Assembly (NCBI GenBank): GCA_009801015.1
Contig: VHZZ01000345.1
Location: 166,545-186,690 of the forward strand
Length of the DNA: 20,146 bases
Direction of reading: 5' to 3'
Source: Silene noctiflora
Taxonomy: Eukaryota; Streptophyta; Magnoliopsida; Caryophyllales; Caryophyllaceae
The notes beneath the pieces were generated by a model, which saw nothing but the letters and a program-made list of their open reading frames with translations, was not told the DNA's origin and did not search any database. Made by a program: the position numbers and the translations under genes. Below are positions 10,826 to 19,787 of the stretch, in pieces (within the stretch, counting starts at the first letter, position 1; each line of letters opens with the position of its first letter).

Positions 10826-12200
10826 TGTTCTTGAGTATATTCTTTACAAATTTCAACATTCATCTATTAGCTCGTAGCTTCATTTTCTCTCCCCGTTTTT
10901 TTTTTTTTTTTGGTGTATGTTTGGTGCCATCCTCCCTATAATCCAAAAGTCAAGGTTCATTTTTTTGAAGACGGACGGGTTTTTAGAGCAATGATTCTCG
11001 CGTCAAAACCGTCGCATGTGTTTGTTAGCATGATTGAATGAGTTTTTTTTTTTCCCCCTAGTAATGTTGTAGATACTTATATAACAGGTTAAACCCAGTT
11101 TCCTGCTACATTGTAAATATGGTTTCTTTACAAATTTCTATATTTTTTTTTTATTCATGCCGTTCTATTGTCAGAGGCGAAATCTAACATATACATTTGT
11201 TACGTGATTTCCACTAAAATGACCGAGGCATGTTGAGATTATGTCCGAATGTGGCTCAGTCGGAGTCTAACATTTCAGGATCCCGATATAGTCGAGCATA
11301 TCGGCCAATTAGGTCTAGCACTTATTAATCCAATCTGTTGAATGAAGGTTCCTTACGTTTTTATTATTTTGTAAGAAGTATTTTTAATGAAGAATTTGTT
11401 GAATAAGAGGGAGTAATTGGTAGCGATGATTTTAAACTCAAGTGATTCGCAGCGTAAAGTTGCAATGTCTTTAGATTATTATACAAAATATAAGCAAACA
11501 ATTGAGTAGCACATTCGTAATATGCTTGTTGTCAGAGAATTTGATTTGGATCTAAAATTAACAATAGTTGTAACAGCCTCAACTTTGTAAGTTACAACGG
11601 CTAGTTTCACAAGCCCACCAAGTTATTCCAAATATCCTTAACCGACCATAACAATAATCCTTTCCAGCTTGGCAATCCAACCACCTTGTCTACCTCTTAT
11701 TTTGGACCTTCACTTTCACCATCTTCTTAATTCAGCTCATACAAAAAAATAAAAAAAACAAATTACCCTAGTAATTTTTTCGAGTCGTGGAAAGTGTTGA
11801 TGCTGACGAGATTTGAACAATTATTACCGTTTGATTTATACTATAATGTAATTGGACATTTACGAATGTTTAACTCTCTCTAAATATAAGTAGAGTTGCG
11901 ATTTTGTTACTTATGTGGCTGAATATATCAAAATAAATATTTTTATATAACCGTCTAAGGCTTGTATCAAGAGTATATTGTGAAAATTGTGATGAATATG
12001 AGTCAAAAAGTAATATTGAGAAATCTCTAAAACTAAATGGATCATTAATTTAAGCAATTGACAAAAATATGCTAGTGCAACAAGTTTAATAATATAACCC
12101 GACTCAAATATATACTAAATGAAAAGGTGGTAGACTCGATTGAACTGAAAAAACAGAGCGTAAATTTTAACGATTCATTTCTCTGTTTCGGTAACGAGCA
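10826..12200. other. ARG1 3' UTR and intergenic spacer, no gene seen
   Basis: The first 250-300 bases are the likely 3' UTR, T-rich with runs of T at 10898-10911 and around 11044. Further on there is a short inverted repeat (GTTGTAAC at about 11568 and GTTACAAC at about 11592) and AT-rich DNA. No ORF of interest on either strand. Confidence 0.55.
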
Positions 12201-12204
12201 AATA

Positions 12205-12214
12205 CTATATATAC
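12205..12214 (+). promoter_or_regulatory. TATA box of the DUF761 gene
   Basis: CTATATATAC lies about 145 bp before the ATG, followed by CATATCTCAACACCCC. This would place the transcript start near 12240 and give a leader of about 110 nt that includes an 18-T run (12329-12346) just before the start codon. Confidence 0.55.
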
Positions 12215-12349
12215 ATATCTCAACACCCCAAATCCCAATACATTATTCCCCTCCATACTAAAAATCCAAACAAAAAAGTTCCAAAGTAAAGATTTCAACA
12301 TTTTCTACAAAGTTTCTTGTTTCATACTTTTTTTTTTTTTTTTTTTACT

Positions 12350-12805
12350 ATGAAGATATCAATACCCTTAACAAAAATGAAAAAACCCATAAAATTAAAC
12401 TTGACATTTTTCAACAAAAACTCAAAAAAATCCAAGAAATTCCAACTTCTTAAGCACTACAATTATGGTTTTATCCAAGAATACCAATTCTCTCCTTCTA
12501 ACTCTCCATTAATTGTACGTCACAAAAGGCGGTACTTGGCCAATTCGGGTCGAAAGGAGACGAAAAGTAGAGACATTCAATCAATGTTGTTTATGTGTAA
12601 GTGTTTCGGAGGCGGGTTTCGAACTGAAGCTAGAGATGATGTTTATTCAATGGAGATTTGTCATGTTAATGATGAAGAAGAGTTGGAAATGTGTGAATTG
12701 GGTGTTTTTGAAGATGGATTGTGTTCGGTTGATGAAAAAGCAGATGAATTTATTCAGAAATTTTATGCTCAAATGAGAATGCAAACTCATGATTTTAGTA
12801 ATTAG
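12350..12805 (+). CDS. DUF761-containing protein, 151 residues, single exon
   Basis: The ATG at 12350 follows the poly-T leader and the frame ends at TAG 12803-12805. The N-terminal 60 residues are Lys-rich and basic (KMKKPIKLN, NSKKSKK, RHKRR). The middle has Cys/Gly (CKCFGGGF) and an acidic patch (NDEEELEMCELGVFEDG). Residues 127-145 read VDEKADEFIQKFYAQMRMQ, the short C-terminal signature of the plant DUF761 (cotton-fibre-expressed-like) family, where a DEFI-x-F-x-QMRLQ motif is typical. No membrane segment or signal peptide is evident. The biochemical role of the family is not settled. The small intronless form with C-terminal DUF761 fits the usual architecture. The final codons lie inside a direct repeat. 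Confidence 0.82.
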   Translation: MKISIPLTKMKKPIKLNLTFFNKNSKKSKKFQLLKHYNYGFIQEYQFSPSNSPLIVRHKRRYLANSGRKETKSRDIQSMLFMCKCFGGGFRTEARDDVYSMEICHVNDEEELEMCELGVFEDGLCSVDEKADEFIQKFYAQMRMQTHDFSN

Positions 12806-12905
12806 TGGTGTTAATTTGCTTGATTTTGTTTTTTTGTTGACGAGGAAACCGCAGTCGCTACCGTTAGTGCGCTTTAGTAGTTAGCGGTGTTAATTTGTTT
12901 GATTT
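12796..12905. repeat. 31-bp direct repeat spanning the DUF761 stop codon
   Basis: Positions 12796-12826 and 12875-12905 are the same 31-bp word with three differences, all transitions (TAGTAATTAGTGGTGTTAAT against TAGTAGTTAGCGGTGTTAAT at the start). Between them lies a GC-richer stretch containing GACGAGGAAACCGCAGTCGC, which looks like a fragment of a widespread plant repeat. Confidence 0.8.
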
Positions 12906-13095
12906 ACACATTCATTTATTCATGACTTTTTTTATTATTTTAAAATTTTAATTGTAATTCTATAAATGTTGGAGTGATTTGTTGTAATTTTTTGTTGATA
13001 TTGTTTCCTAGCTTAAAATATTTTTTTAGAGTAAGTTATTTTTTTTTTTTTTTTTTATCAAATTCTTCATGTATATCTATTTGATTTTTATTCGT
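12906..13095. other. DUF761 3' flank, AT-rich
   Basis: Probable 3' UTR and flank with T runs near 13019-13025 and 13040-13055. Nothing else is recognisable. Confidence 0.5.
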
Positions 13096-13301
13096 AGCAT
13101 GGACAATAGATACTCTCCAAGCTGCTCGCTATTGTTGGAGACTAGAGAACAAAATGTAGTGCTCCATGTTTACAATAACTAATTTGTGTGTATACTTTAT
13201 CATGCTCTTTATGAGAAAAAAATGGAGAGTAGCTCTGCAGGAGAACTAGAGGTTGTCATTTAAAGTTTGAACCATAGCAAATGGAAATGTGAGTGAAAAA
13301 G
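13096..13301. mobile_element. MITE-like dispersed repeat, copy 2
   Basis: It starts AGCATGGACAATAGATACTC and follows the 7243-7415 copy through CTCGCTATTGTTGGAGA, TTTACAATAACT, CTTTATCATGCTCT and CCATAGCAAATGGAAATGTG. It has a few insertions of 5-25 bp relative to copy 1. The right end is unclear and no matching right terminus is visible. Confidence 0.65.
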
Positions 13302-14110
13302 TCTTTATGATTTCCTCCCAAGGATGAAGAATGCCACACATAGCATTGAGTTTCACTCACCAAAGTCATTCTTGAAAAATCAATCAAAATCTTATCCCGG
13401 CTCATCGCAACGAGCGAACCCAGATTATTAAAGTATAAAGTTGACCCAAAACCTTCTTGAGAATTCATAGCGTTTAAGTCAAATTCTGATAGCAATTAGC
13501 AGTTAAATAAGGCGATATTGTTTTAGACTTCCAAATGTCATCTGTTGGGGTTATATAGTAACTTGAGATGGTGTTGGTTTAGGGTTTTTGGGGAGGGAGA
13601 TCACCGTCAAAGAGGATCAATGGAGTCAGCTACCATCGATAATGTCATTTATAGGGCTTATGGTGAGCTTTAGAGTAGGGAGGTTGACAAATTTATTGGG
13701 ATGGTGCAGACGGATTGAAAGTAGGCTTGACAAATAAGTCGGGATTTAAAATGGATCATTAGCAAGGGTAGTGGCTTCAAAAGACCATCGAAATAGTTGA
13801 ACTCCCAAGTGGCGAGCACAAGATGAACTTGCGCTATAAAAACGTAGAAATTTTTGGTGGAATGCAAATCGACAAAGACTGCCTCCGATGGAGAAAGATC
13901 TCTTACATCTTGCTAATCTAACAACGTAATTAATAAAATGACAGATCAAAAAACCCAACCAATTAATAAACAGGAATGAGGAGCACCCTTCGACCAATCC
14001 CCTAGCCCAAAACCAAACACACCCCAAGAACTACAACCACCTCCATCACTACGTAAAAGCCACACAGATAAACCAGAAGCGGTACCCAAATTAAACAAAG
14101 AGAACAAACT
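13302..14110. other. Gene-free stretch, probably decayed repeat DNA
   Basis: No frame is convincingly coding on either strand. Minus-strand ORFs at 13256-13495 and 13746-14027 are Ser/Leu/Phe-rich without any motif I recognise, and are broken by stops in between. Base composition is more balanced than in the flanks, which suggests an old, mutated mobile element, but I cannot place it in a family. Confidence 0.4.
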
Positions 14111-14120
14111 AAGGGTAAAA

Positions 14121-14262
14121 TTATTGGTAGTCTTGAGCTTTGGTAAGTCTTAAGAAAAGACTTGCTCAAGACTACCACTAATCTACCATAGTCTTGACAA
14201 AGTCTTAAGTTGAATCTTAAAGATCCAAGACTAAACTTAAAACTTTTGGTTGAGTCTTGACC
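14121..14262. repeat. GTCTTGA-rich inverted repeat
   Basis: A perfect 13-bp inverted repeat, GGTAGTCTTGAGC (14126-14138) and GCTCAAGACTACC (14164-14176), encloses a second inner pair (AAGTCTTAAG / AAAGACTTG). Variants of AGTCTTGA or its complement recur through 14262 (TAGTCTTGACAAAGTCTTAA, CCAAGACTAA, TTGAGTCTTGACC). The structure resembles a small MITE core or foldback, but the ends are undefined. Confidence 0.55.
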
Positions 14263-14606
14263 CCACTTTAAAGGAAATTATCCAATGAGTAGATCCCTTG
14301 TGTCATTTTTTTTAAGTGTAAAAAAAAAAAATGAAAAAGTAGAGTTTAAGGTGAGTCTGACGGACAATGTATAAAGTCTGAGTAATAAAAAAATAATAAA
14401 AATTAGTGAAAAGTTGATATGACCTTAAAAATTTAGAAGATTCTTACTAATAATTTTTCCATAAATACTTGTATATCATTTGCTGTCAATTGTGAGTAGT
14501 TAAAACAATTTAATTAATTAAAAAGTGCTCCAATTTACCTTGATATATAGGACCATAGTTAAGGAAGGTAACCAACTAACCACAACTTGAGAAGCAAGGC
14601 GAGATC

Positions 14607-14642
14607 AACCCGAACCTGAACCTAAACCCGAACCCAAACCCG
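14607..14642. repeat. AACCNN hexamer array, six units
   Basis: Six consecutive hexamers read AACCCG, AACCTG, AACCTA, AACCCG, AACCCA, AACCCG with no phase slip. They lie about 130 bp upstream of the TATA box of the next gene. Confidence 0.85.
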
Positions 14643-14772
14643 TTTACACCCCTTTGAACAAAAAAACGGAGAGTAGATAAAATCAAATATCACCGTTGGG
14701 TTGTTTCCCTCCCCGTCACCTCACCTCACCCACCACTTTTTTACTCACAAAACTCCCATCTTCCGCCCTCAC

Positions 14773-14780
14773 TATATAAA
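14773..14780 (+). promoter_or_regulatory. TATA box of the DUF1639 gene
   Basis: TATATAAA sits 100 bp before the ATG and is followed by a CT-rich initiator region (CCTCTTCTCCCTC, GTCTCTCTCGAG), the usual plant core-promoter layout. Transcription start is expected near 14805. Confidence 0.7.
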
Positions 14781-14880
14781 TCCTCTTCTCCCTCTTTTTC
14801 TATATTTTCCGTCTCTCTCGAGTTTTAGTGTTTTCGCAATCTCTCCTTATAATCCTCCCAATTTCCATTTTCCCTCATTA

Positions 14881-15867
14881 ATGGTGATTTCCGCCGACAA
14901 CAATAACAACAACAAGAATTCATCCTCCATGGCAACCACCACCACGAAAAACCAATCAAATTTCCCGCCTTCCAAAACGGCGTCGTGGAGTCGTCACAAC
15001 TTCTCTTCAACTCCAACCTTTAACCTTACCTGGGGCCGTCAGCGCCACCTCCGTTGCGTCAAAGACCCTGAGCTGTTCCTTCGAAACAATCCTCGATCGC
15101 CGCCGCCGTCTTCATCTTCGTCTGATGACGATGACGGGATTGGCGCCGTCAGGGAGAAACTCACCATCGACTTCCGCGCTCAAATCGATCAATTGAAAGC
15201 CACGTATCTCGCACCTCCGCCGCCGCCGTCGACGGAAAATGACGTGGCGACTGCGACGACGACGGATAATCGGCCATGGAATTTACGAACTAGGAGAGCC
15301 GTGTGTAAGGTGCCGAATAATAGTAATTTTAACGGTAATATTATTGATCGGAAACCTAGTTCTTCGCCGGCGAGGAATTGTAACGGTAATTCTCCGGCGA
15401 GAACCGGTTACGGTGAAATTGCGAGGGAGGAGAAAGGGAAGAGAGTCAAGTTTGCGGTTTCGCTTTCAAAGCGGGAAATTGAAGAGGATTTCTTGGCGAT
15501 GGCGGGAGTTCGACCGGCGAGGCGGCCGAAGAAACGGGCGAAATCTGTTCAGAAGCAAGTCGATGTAAGTTTATCGAGTAATTTGATTGTTTCGATTTGT
15601 TTTTACTGTTGAATTTGATTAATTTACTGTTACATTGAGTTAATTTGGGTGTTTTTTATCCGCAGGCGATGTGTCCGGGGCTTTGGTTGACGGAAATTAA
15701 TGCTGATATGTATAAAGTTAATGAACAGCCTCCTGATGATTCAAAGGTTTGAACTTTTCTTCGATTTTCGATGATAAAATATCGTAATTTTGATTGCTAG
15801 ATTTGTGCGTTTTGAAATTGGTGGGAAGAAACTTATGTTTGCTTGTATTGATTGATTGCAGAAGTAG
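14881..15867 (+). CDS. DUF1639 family protein, 256 residues, three exons
   Basis: Exons 14881-15564, 15666-15746 and 15862-15867 join in frame (771 nt with stop). The ATG at 14881 lies 100 bp after the TATA box; a second in-frame ATG at 14929 (Met17) is a possible alternative start. The N-terminal part is low complexity (Asn, Ser and Thr runs, SSSSSDDDD, PPPPP). PWNLRTRRA at 132-140 and the block 190-250 (KFAVSLSKREIEEDFLAMAG, RPARRPKKRAKSVQKQVD, CPGLWLTEINADMYKVNE) are the conserved DUF1639 signatures. The basic RRPKKRAK stretch could serve as a nuclear signal, which is inference. The function of the family is unknown. The last exon encodes only Lys and the stop; if intron 2 is retained the protein ends KV instead of KK, so the product hardly changes. 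Confidence 0.88.
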
Positions 15868-17507
15868 GAAGGAAGGTGGTAGATTTCGATAAGGCGATAA
15901 CAGAAGGTTGACATTGTTGAACTTTGGTAAATGGTAAATGGTAAATGGCGATTGAAGGGTGGTAATAGAGTGATTAGAGAGATGGGGATATAGAGGGAAA
16001 GTATTGAAATTTTTTGGTGTTTTCAATTGTAAGTAATCTGTTTGTTGCGGTTTTTTGGAAATGCTAAATTGCTAATCTTTTGAGGTTCTTCCTAAGTGAA
16101 GATTTTCTATTTGAATAATGTATTTCTTTGAAATGTGAATGGAAATGCATTTGCTTTTATGATTTGTGTTCACTTGGACGCGGGTTAATGTGTTTGAATC
16201 CGAGAATGAATTTTGTTTGCTGTGCTGATTTGATTCTTGCAATGATTTTTGATGAGAATATCAGGAATTGGTTATTTCATGTTTAAGAGGGTTACACTTG
16301 TACATTAATGTTAGACTCCCTCCCCGGAGAATAATTGGAAAGTTTGCATCTTTTTCGTTTATGCTAGCTACAGAGTAGCACATGTGCATGCCTTACCCTA
16401 GTAAATCAGTAGTTTGAGTTGGAGCTTTTTGCAGACAAGGCATTCGTGACTTCTTGCTATCTCCAAATCTCTAATAGTCCAATCTTTTGTGAAATCGTCA
16501 TGACTGACCTGCTAATGGATGCACTCGCCACTTACAAGCATTTTCTGTTGTCTTGTCAAGTCTGATTAATTGTTCGACTGTTGTTTTATGTCTTTTAAAG
16601 GTCGCTGTTTTACCATTCATCTGGTAGTGTTCAAACTTCCTTCTACAAGTATCTGCTCGTTAAAACTTGTTTTGTAATCTGTACTGTTTTTGCTGCTCTG
16701 AACAATGTATTTATTGCGAGTTGGTGGAATAACTGAAGGCCAATGCTAATCTTATTGTTCTCAGTCTATGTGCTCTTCTTTTTCGTCGAACTTTTGATCA
16801 ATTGAACCTCTTTTTACACTTTCAAGTATTCATTTAAATTCCTGTACGCTTTCTCTGACATTTGTATAGCATGCCAATAAGTGATTGCAGAGTGCTTTTC
16901 GAGTACTGTGGCAATAGATTGGTGTAGGTTGTTCCACATACAACCTGAACAACCTACAATGTTTTGGAATCTGTTTTATTTTCCAAAGTTCTGAAATTTT
17001 TCGGTTTCTTCGTTTCACAATTCTGTTCAAGCCTCCACGGTCATTCAAAGGTATCTGCTTTTTGCCCTTTTCAACTTTTAAGCAAATTTGTCTCCCCCGT
17101 ATATGCGATGTGCCCAGTTCTATAAACAGAGTCGGGTACAGGTGCGCATCCGATACTTTGGTTATGGTCTGTTTCGTTGTGATATCAAACATTCAAACCG
17201 CTGTGCTTCATTCATATAACCCAAAAATCAAAACAGCAAACTCCCTTCAATACCTGACTGTCCTTTGGTCAGTTTGGGTACTTGCCATTTGGGGTTGGTT
17301 TATTTCGAGCCATGTCCTTCAGGTTGGTAACTTCCGGTTGTAACTACAAGGATTTTCCTTTAAATTAGCATCTTCAAGTCATTTTGAGTCATATCGGAGT
17401 ATTTTGGATCCGAGGTAGTTTGGTGTCAACTTAAATCGGTTTGTACTTTTCAGATTCAGATTTGGTACTTGGATGATACTTATAAAAGAGGTGTTGACTT
17501 GTTCGAA
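15868..17507. other. DUF1639 3' UTR and gene-free downstream spacer
   Basis: The start is the likely 3' UTR. The rest has short ORFs on both strands (for example 16830-17192 minus and 17062-17343 plus, which overlap antiparallel), none with a recognised motif. I see no RNA gene or element here. Confidence 0.5.
15926..15946. repeat. GGTAAAT x3 tandem repeat in DUF1639 3' UTR
   Basis: Three exact head-to-tail copies of the heptamer, followed by GG. A small microsatellite, probably within the 3' UTR. Confidence 0.9.
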
Positions 17508-17816
17508 GAGTAAATTAAAAATAACTCCCTTTTAAAATTCAGTTTTTTAAAATTATTCCTTTATAATTTTTTTTATAAAACTACTCCCTTAAAATGCATT
17601 TTTATCTAAAAATTGCTTTAAAACGCCAACTTAATTACTTATTTTGTCTGTTTATGAATTTATTCGGTTTGTGACTTAGCCAATTTATACTTAGAAAGGT
17701 ATAACAATGGAAAATGAGTTAAAAAAACATACGGAATAAGTCACTGAAATTTGAATTTTGAAGCAATTTTTGATAAAAATGCATCTTTAAGAAAATAATT
17801 TTAGAAAAAAATTATA

Positions 17817-17910
17817 CTCCCCCCCTATTCAGCCTACAGTTCCCCTTTCATTATAATACTACTCATATATATTAGAGAAAGGGAAACTATATAGGCTGAA
17901 TAGGAGGGAG
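17817..17910. mobile_element. Stowaway-like MITE, 94 bp, nested
   Basis: It starts CTCCCCCCCTATTCAGCC and ends GGCTGAATAGGAGGGAG, near-perfect terminal inverted repeats. The CTCCC start and TA dinucleotides on both sides (17815-17816, 17911-17912) fit the Tc1/mariner-derived Stowaway type. The whole element folds as one hairpin (CTTTC / GAAAG and ACTCATATATAT inside). It lies in the right arm of the long-TIR element, so it is the younger insertion. Confidence 0.82.
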
Positions 17911-18001
17911 TATAAATGAGTAATTTTTAAAAAACTGGATTTTAAAAGGGAAAAAAATTATATAAAGGAGTAATTTTTAAAAAAACTGGATTTTAAAAGG
18001 G
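17911..18001. repeat. Tandem duplication in the right arm (period about 50 bp)
   Basis: GAGTAATTTTTAAAAAACTG followed by GATTTTAAAAGGG occurs at 17918-17950 and again, with one extra A, at 17968-18001. Each copy is preceded by TATAAA. The left arm has only one counterpart. Confidence 0.8.
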
Positions 18002-18020
18002 AGTTATTTTTAGTTTACTC

Positions 18021-18397
18021 AAATCCGAATAACCAAATTAAGCTAAAATCATCAACTCAAAATAAATAATTTGTTTTATTTATTGGGCACATTAATAATT
18101 AAGTATCTATAACGTGCTCACGTGCATGAGTTTTAAATCATTCTTAGACTCCAGTGATAAGCTTAAACTTTTGATTGAGTTGGTTCTTTAACATCTTGTT
18201 ATATTACTTTATAATTATTTAGTTTCGCATCTAGACATGAGGTTCCATTACTTTATAATGGTGGATATTACTTAAATCTTCAAGGCATCTCGGTAGCTGG
18301 CCACAGATTACAAATTCTTCCAGTTGTTTTTGCAATCAAACGTGATAAAAGTGCCGGCCGGTGTATAATCGACTCAGGTATATTAATATATCCTCGA

Positions 18398-18428
<31 letters not shown>

Positions 18429-18800
18429 CTCAAATAATAATGTCATACCATCAACAATATCTTTACTAGAGCCGGATGGTCGCCGAAGCGTACAATATGT
18501 TTACTAGAGCTGTAAACGATTCATCAAAAGCAATGTTGCAAACTTGCGGCCAAGTAAAAAACATGAAATGGCATTGAGTTTTGCTGGGTTAGTAGGAATA
18601 TTAACAACTCATATAACCTCCCTCAAATCACATTCCATTTCAAAAACAAAACCGACTTTATTCTTAGATGAATAAATTGACTTTATATTTATTCGAGTGG
18701 TTAGTACACAACTTCCCCCAAATTATGTGCTGAAATTCTACTTCGTGAGTTATTGGGGTTGTGAGGGTTCGAACCCGTGATTTTTAGTCACGCTGGCTCT
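18021..18800. other. Gene-free AT-rich stretch with a 26-T homopolymer
   Basis: T(26) lies at 18398-18423. An 18-bp direct repeat, CAATAT(C/G)TTTACTAGAGC, occurs at 18455-18472 and 18493-18510. GGTTCGAACCC near 18765 resembles a Pol III B box and adjoins the TRIM primer-binding site. No ORF is supported. Confidence 0.5.
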
Positions 18801-18880
18801 TTGATACCATGACAAGAAACCATCTCAACCAAAAGCCGATGGTTGGAGTCCCAATATCGGTTTTATACTCTCGCAAACCA
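18801..18880 (-). mobile_element. TRIM-type LTR with primer-binding site (relic)
   Basis: On the minus strand a 71-bp unit starts TGGTTTGCGAGAGTATAAAA (a TATA-like box), runs through CCAACCATCGGCTTTTGGTT and ends GGTTTCTTGTCA. It is followed directly by TGGTATCAA, matching the start of the plant initiator-Met tRNA primer-binding site TGGTATCAGAGC. This arrangement and wording are those of small plant TRIM retrotransposons. The PBS has an extra-base disruption (TGGTATCAAAGAGCC), no second LTR is visible to the left, and no protein is coded, so this is a decayed partial copy. Confidence 0.65.
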
Positions 18881-18899
18881 TGGCTGTAATTATTTTTAC

Positions 18900-19500
18900 G
18901 TAATTATTGTTACTTGCACTACTACCACATTAATATTGATAATTTCATTACTCTCGTTGTTACTTTTATTACTTTCACTACTAAATGGGTGATTACTATC
19001 ATACTAGTATTGGTGTCCGGCTACGACCGGACTACCACTAGTTACCATTATAATTTATTTTTAATTAAATAAAACTATTTTAAAGTTACATAACTCATAA
19101 ATTTATTTTTAATATATTTTTCTATGCCATATCTTAAAATTATGGTGAAATAAATTATGAGACAAATTCACTACTCCCGCTATTAATATTTTACTTAAAT
19201 CGGATTAGTTAGTTAATTGTTCATATATGCTTTCTTTTGTTGTTAGTATTGTTACTTTTATTACATTCGTTATTACTACAGTTACTTTCAGTACTCCCGA
19301 TGTAATTATTGTTAATTTCAGTACTGCCACATGCATATTGATAATTTCATTACTCTCGTTATTGTTTCTATTACCTCCACTACTCCCCTTGCTAATATAG
19401 TTACTTTGATTATTCAAATGAGTGATTACTAACATATTATTATATCCAATGTTAGTACAATTATTTTCATTACTAACATAATTACTTTTACTATTTAGTC
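18900..19500. repeat. ATTACT-rich degenerate array, interrupted by a Helitron end
   Basis: The plus strand is dominated by variants of TTACTTTCATTACTCTCGTT. A longer unit is duplicated: 18900-19003 and 19302-19436 share GTAATTATTGTTA, ATATTGATAATTTCATTACT, CTCGTT and GAGTGATTACTA-CATA in the same order. Possible chance translations on the minus strand (repeated KVT/NN residues) come from the repeat and are not a gene. Confidence 0.65.
19004..19060 (-). mobile_element. Helitron 3' terminus (second family), extends rightward
   Basis: Minus strand: a stem GTCCGG / CCGGAC (19015-19032, 6-nt loop), 7 nt, then CTAG (19004-19007), followed by host T. Same polarity as the 4908 element but a different hairpin. 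The 5' TC end on the right is not clear; it should lie before the ATTACT-rich repeat resumes at about 19170. Only the 3' end is claimed. Confidence 0.65.
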
Positions 19501-19787
19501 ATACAATTTTAAGATGTTATATATTTATATAAATATATTACATATATGCATTAAATCAACTCGAAATAATTATAAAATATTATATCTTCTGGAAATGTAG
19601 CTTGATTTATTTACCTTTTAATAATTTCCAAAATATAACCTACTTATATTATATTTTATATGTTAAATAATTGTATAATTATATGATGTTACTAATTAAT
19701 AACATAAGTGGGACATGTTTATTTTAAGGAAAATCACCATGCTTTGATATTCTATAAATTTATACTTCAACCAAAATTATATAATAT

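Larger units (their letters stand above)
17508..18020. mobile_element. Long-terminal-inverted-repeat MITE, interrupted by a nested MITE
   Basis: The left end, GAGTAAATTAAAAATAACTC onward, matches the reverse complement of the right end (GAGTAAACTAAAAATAACTC onward). The pairing continues inward through CCCTTTTAAAATTCAGTTTT, then a TATAATTTTTT stretch, ATGCATTTTTATC and AAAAATTGCTTT to about 17640 on the left and about 17740 on the right. The arms are thus over 100 bp, pointing to a Mutator-like or foldback non-autonomous element. No clean target duplication is seen (left flank TTGTTCGAA, right flank AAATCCGAA). The right arm carries a MITE insertion and a roughly 50-bp tandem duplication. Confidence 0.75.

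Noticed and set aside
13256..14027. Minus-strand ORFs as a hidden gene or LINE fragment
   Set aside because: Residue content is unstructured, stops separate the pieces, and I could not identify reverse transcriptase, endonuclease or zinc-knuckle motifs.
14701..14880. N-terminal extension of the DUF1639 protein from 14701
   Set aside because: It would start at a TTG and lies across the TATA box at 14773-14780, so it is promoter and leader, not coding.
15718..16026. 102-aa minus-strand ORF antisense to the DUF1639 3' end
   Set aside because: It is a low-complexity shadow of AT-rich UTR and intron sequence with no motif.
16830..17343. Overlapping ORFs on opposite strands (120 aa minus, 93 aa plus) as a gene downstream of DUF1639
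   Set aside because: Neither translation shows a known motif, the start and context are poor, and two antiparallel ORFs over the same bases argue for chance.
18690..18800. tRNA gene or intact SINE (GAGTGGTTAGTA and GGTTCGAACCC as A and B boxes)
   Set aside because: No cloverleaf stems can be formed and the box spacing is off; the right-hand part is better explained by the TRIM primer site.
19205..19435. 76-aa minus-strand ORF with repeated KVT and NN residues
   Set aside because: It is the translation of the ATTACT-rich repeat, not a protein gene.
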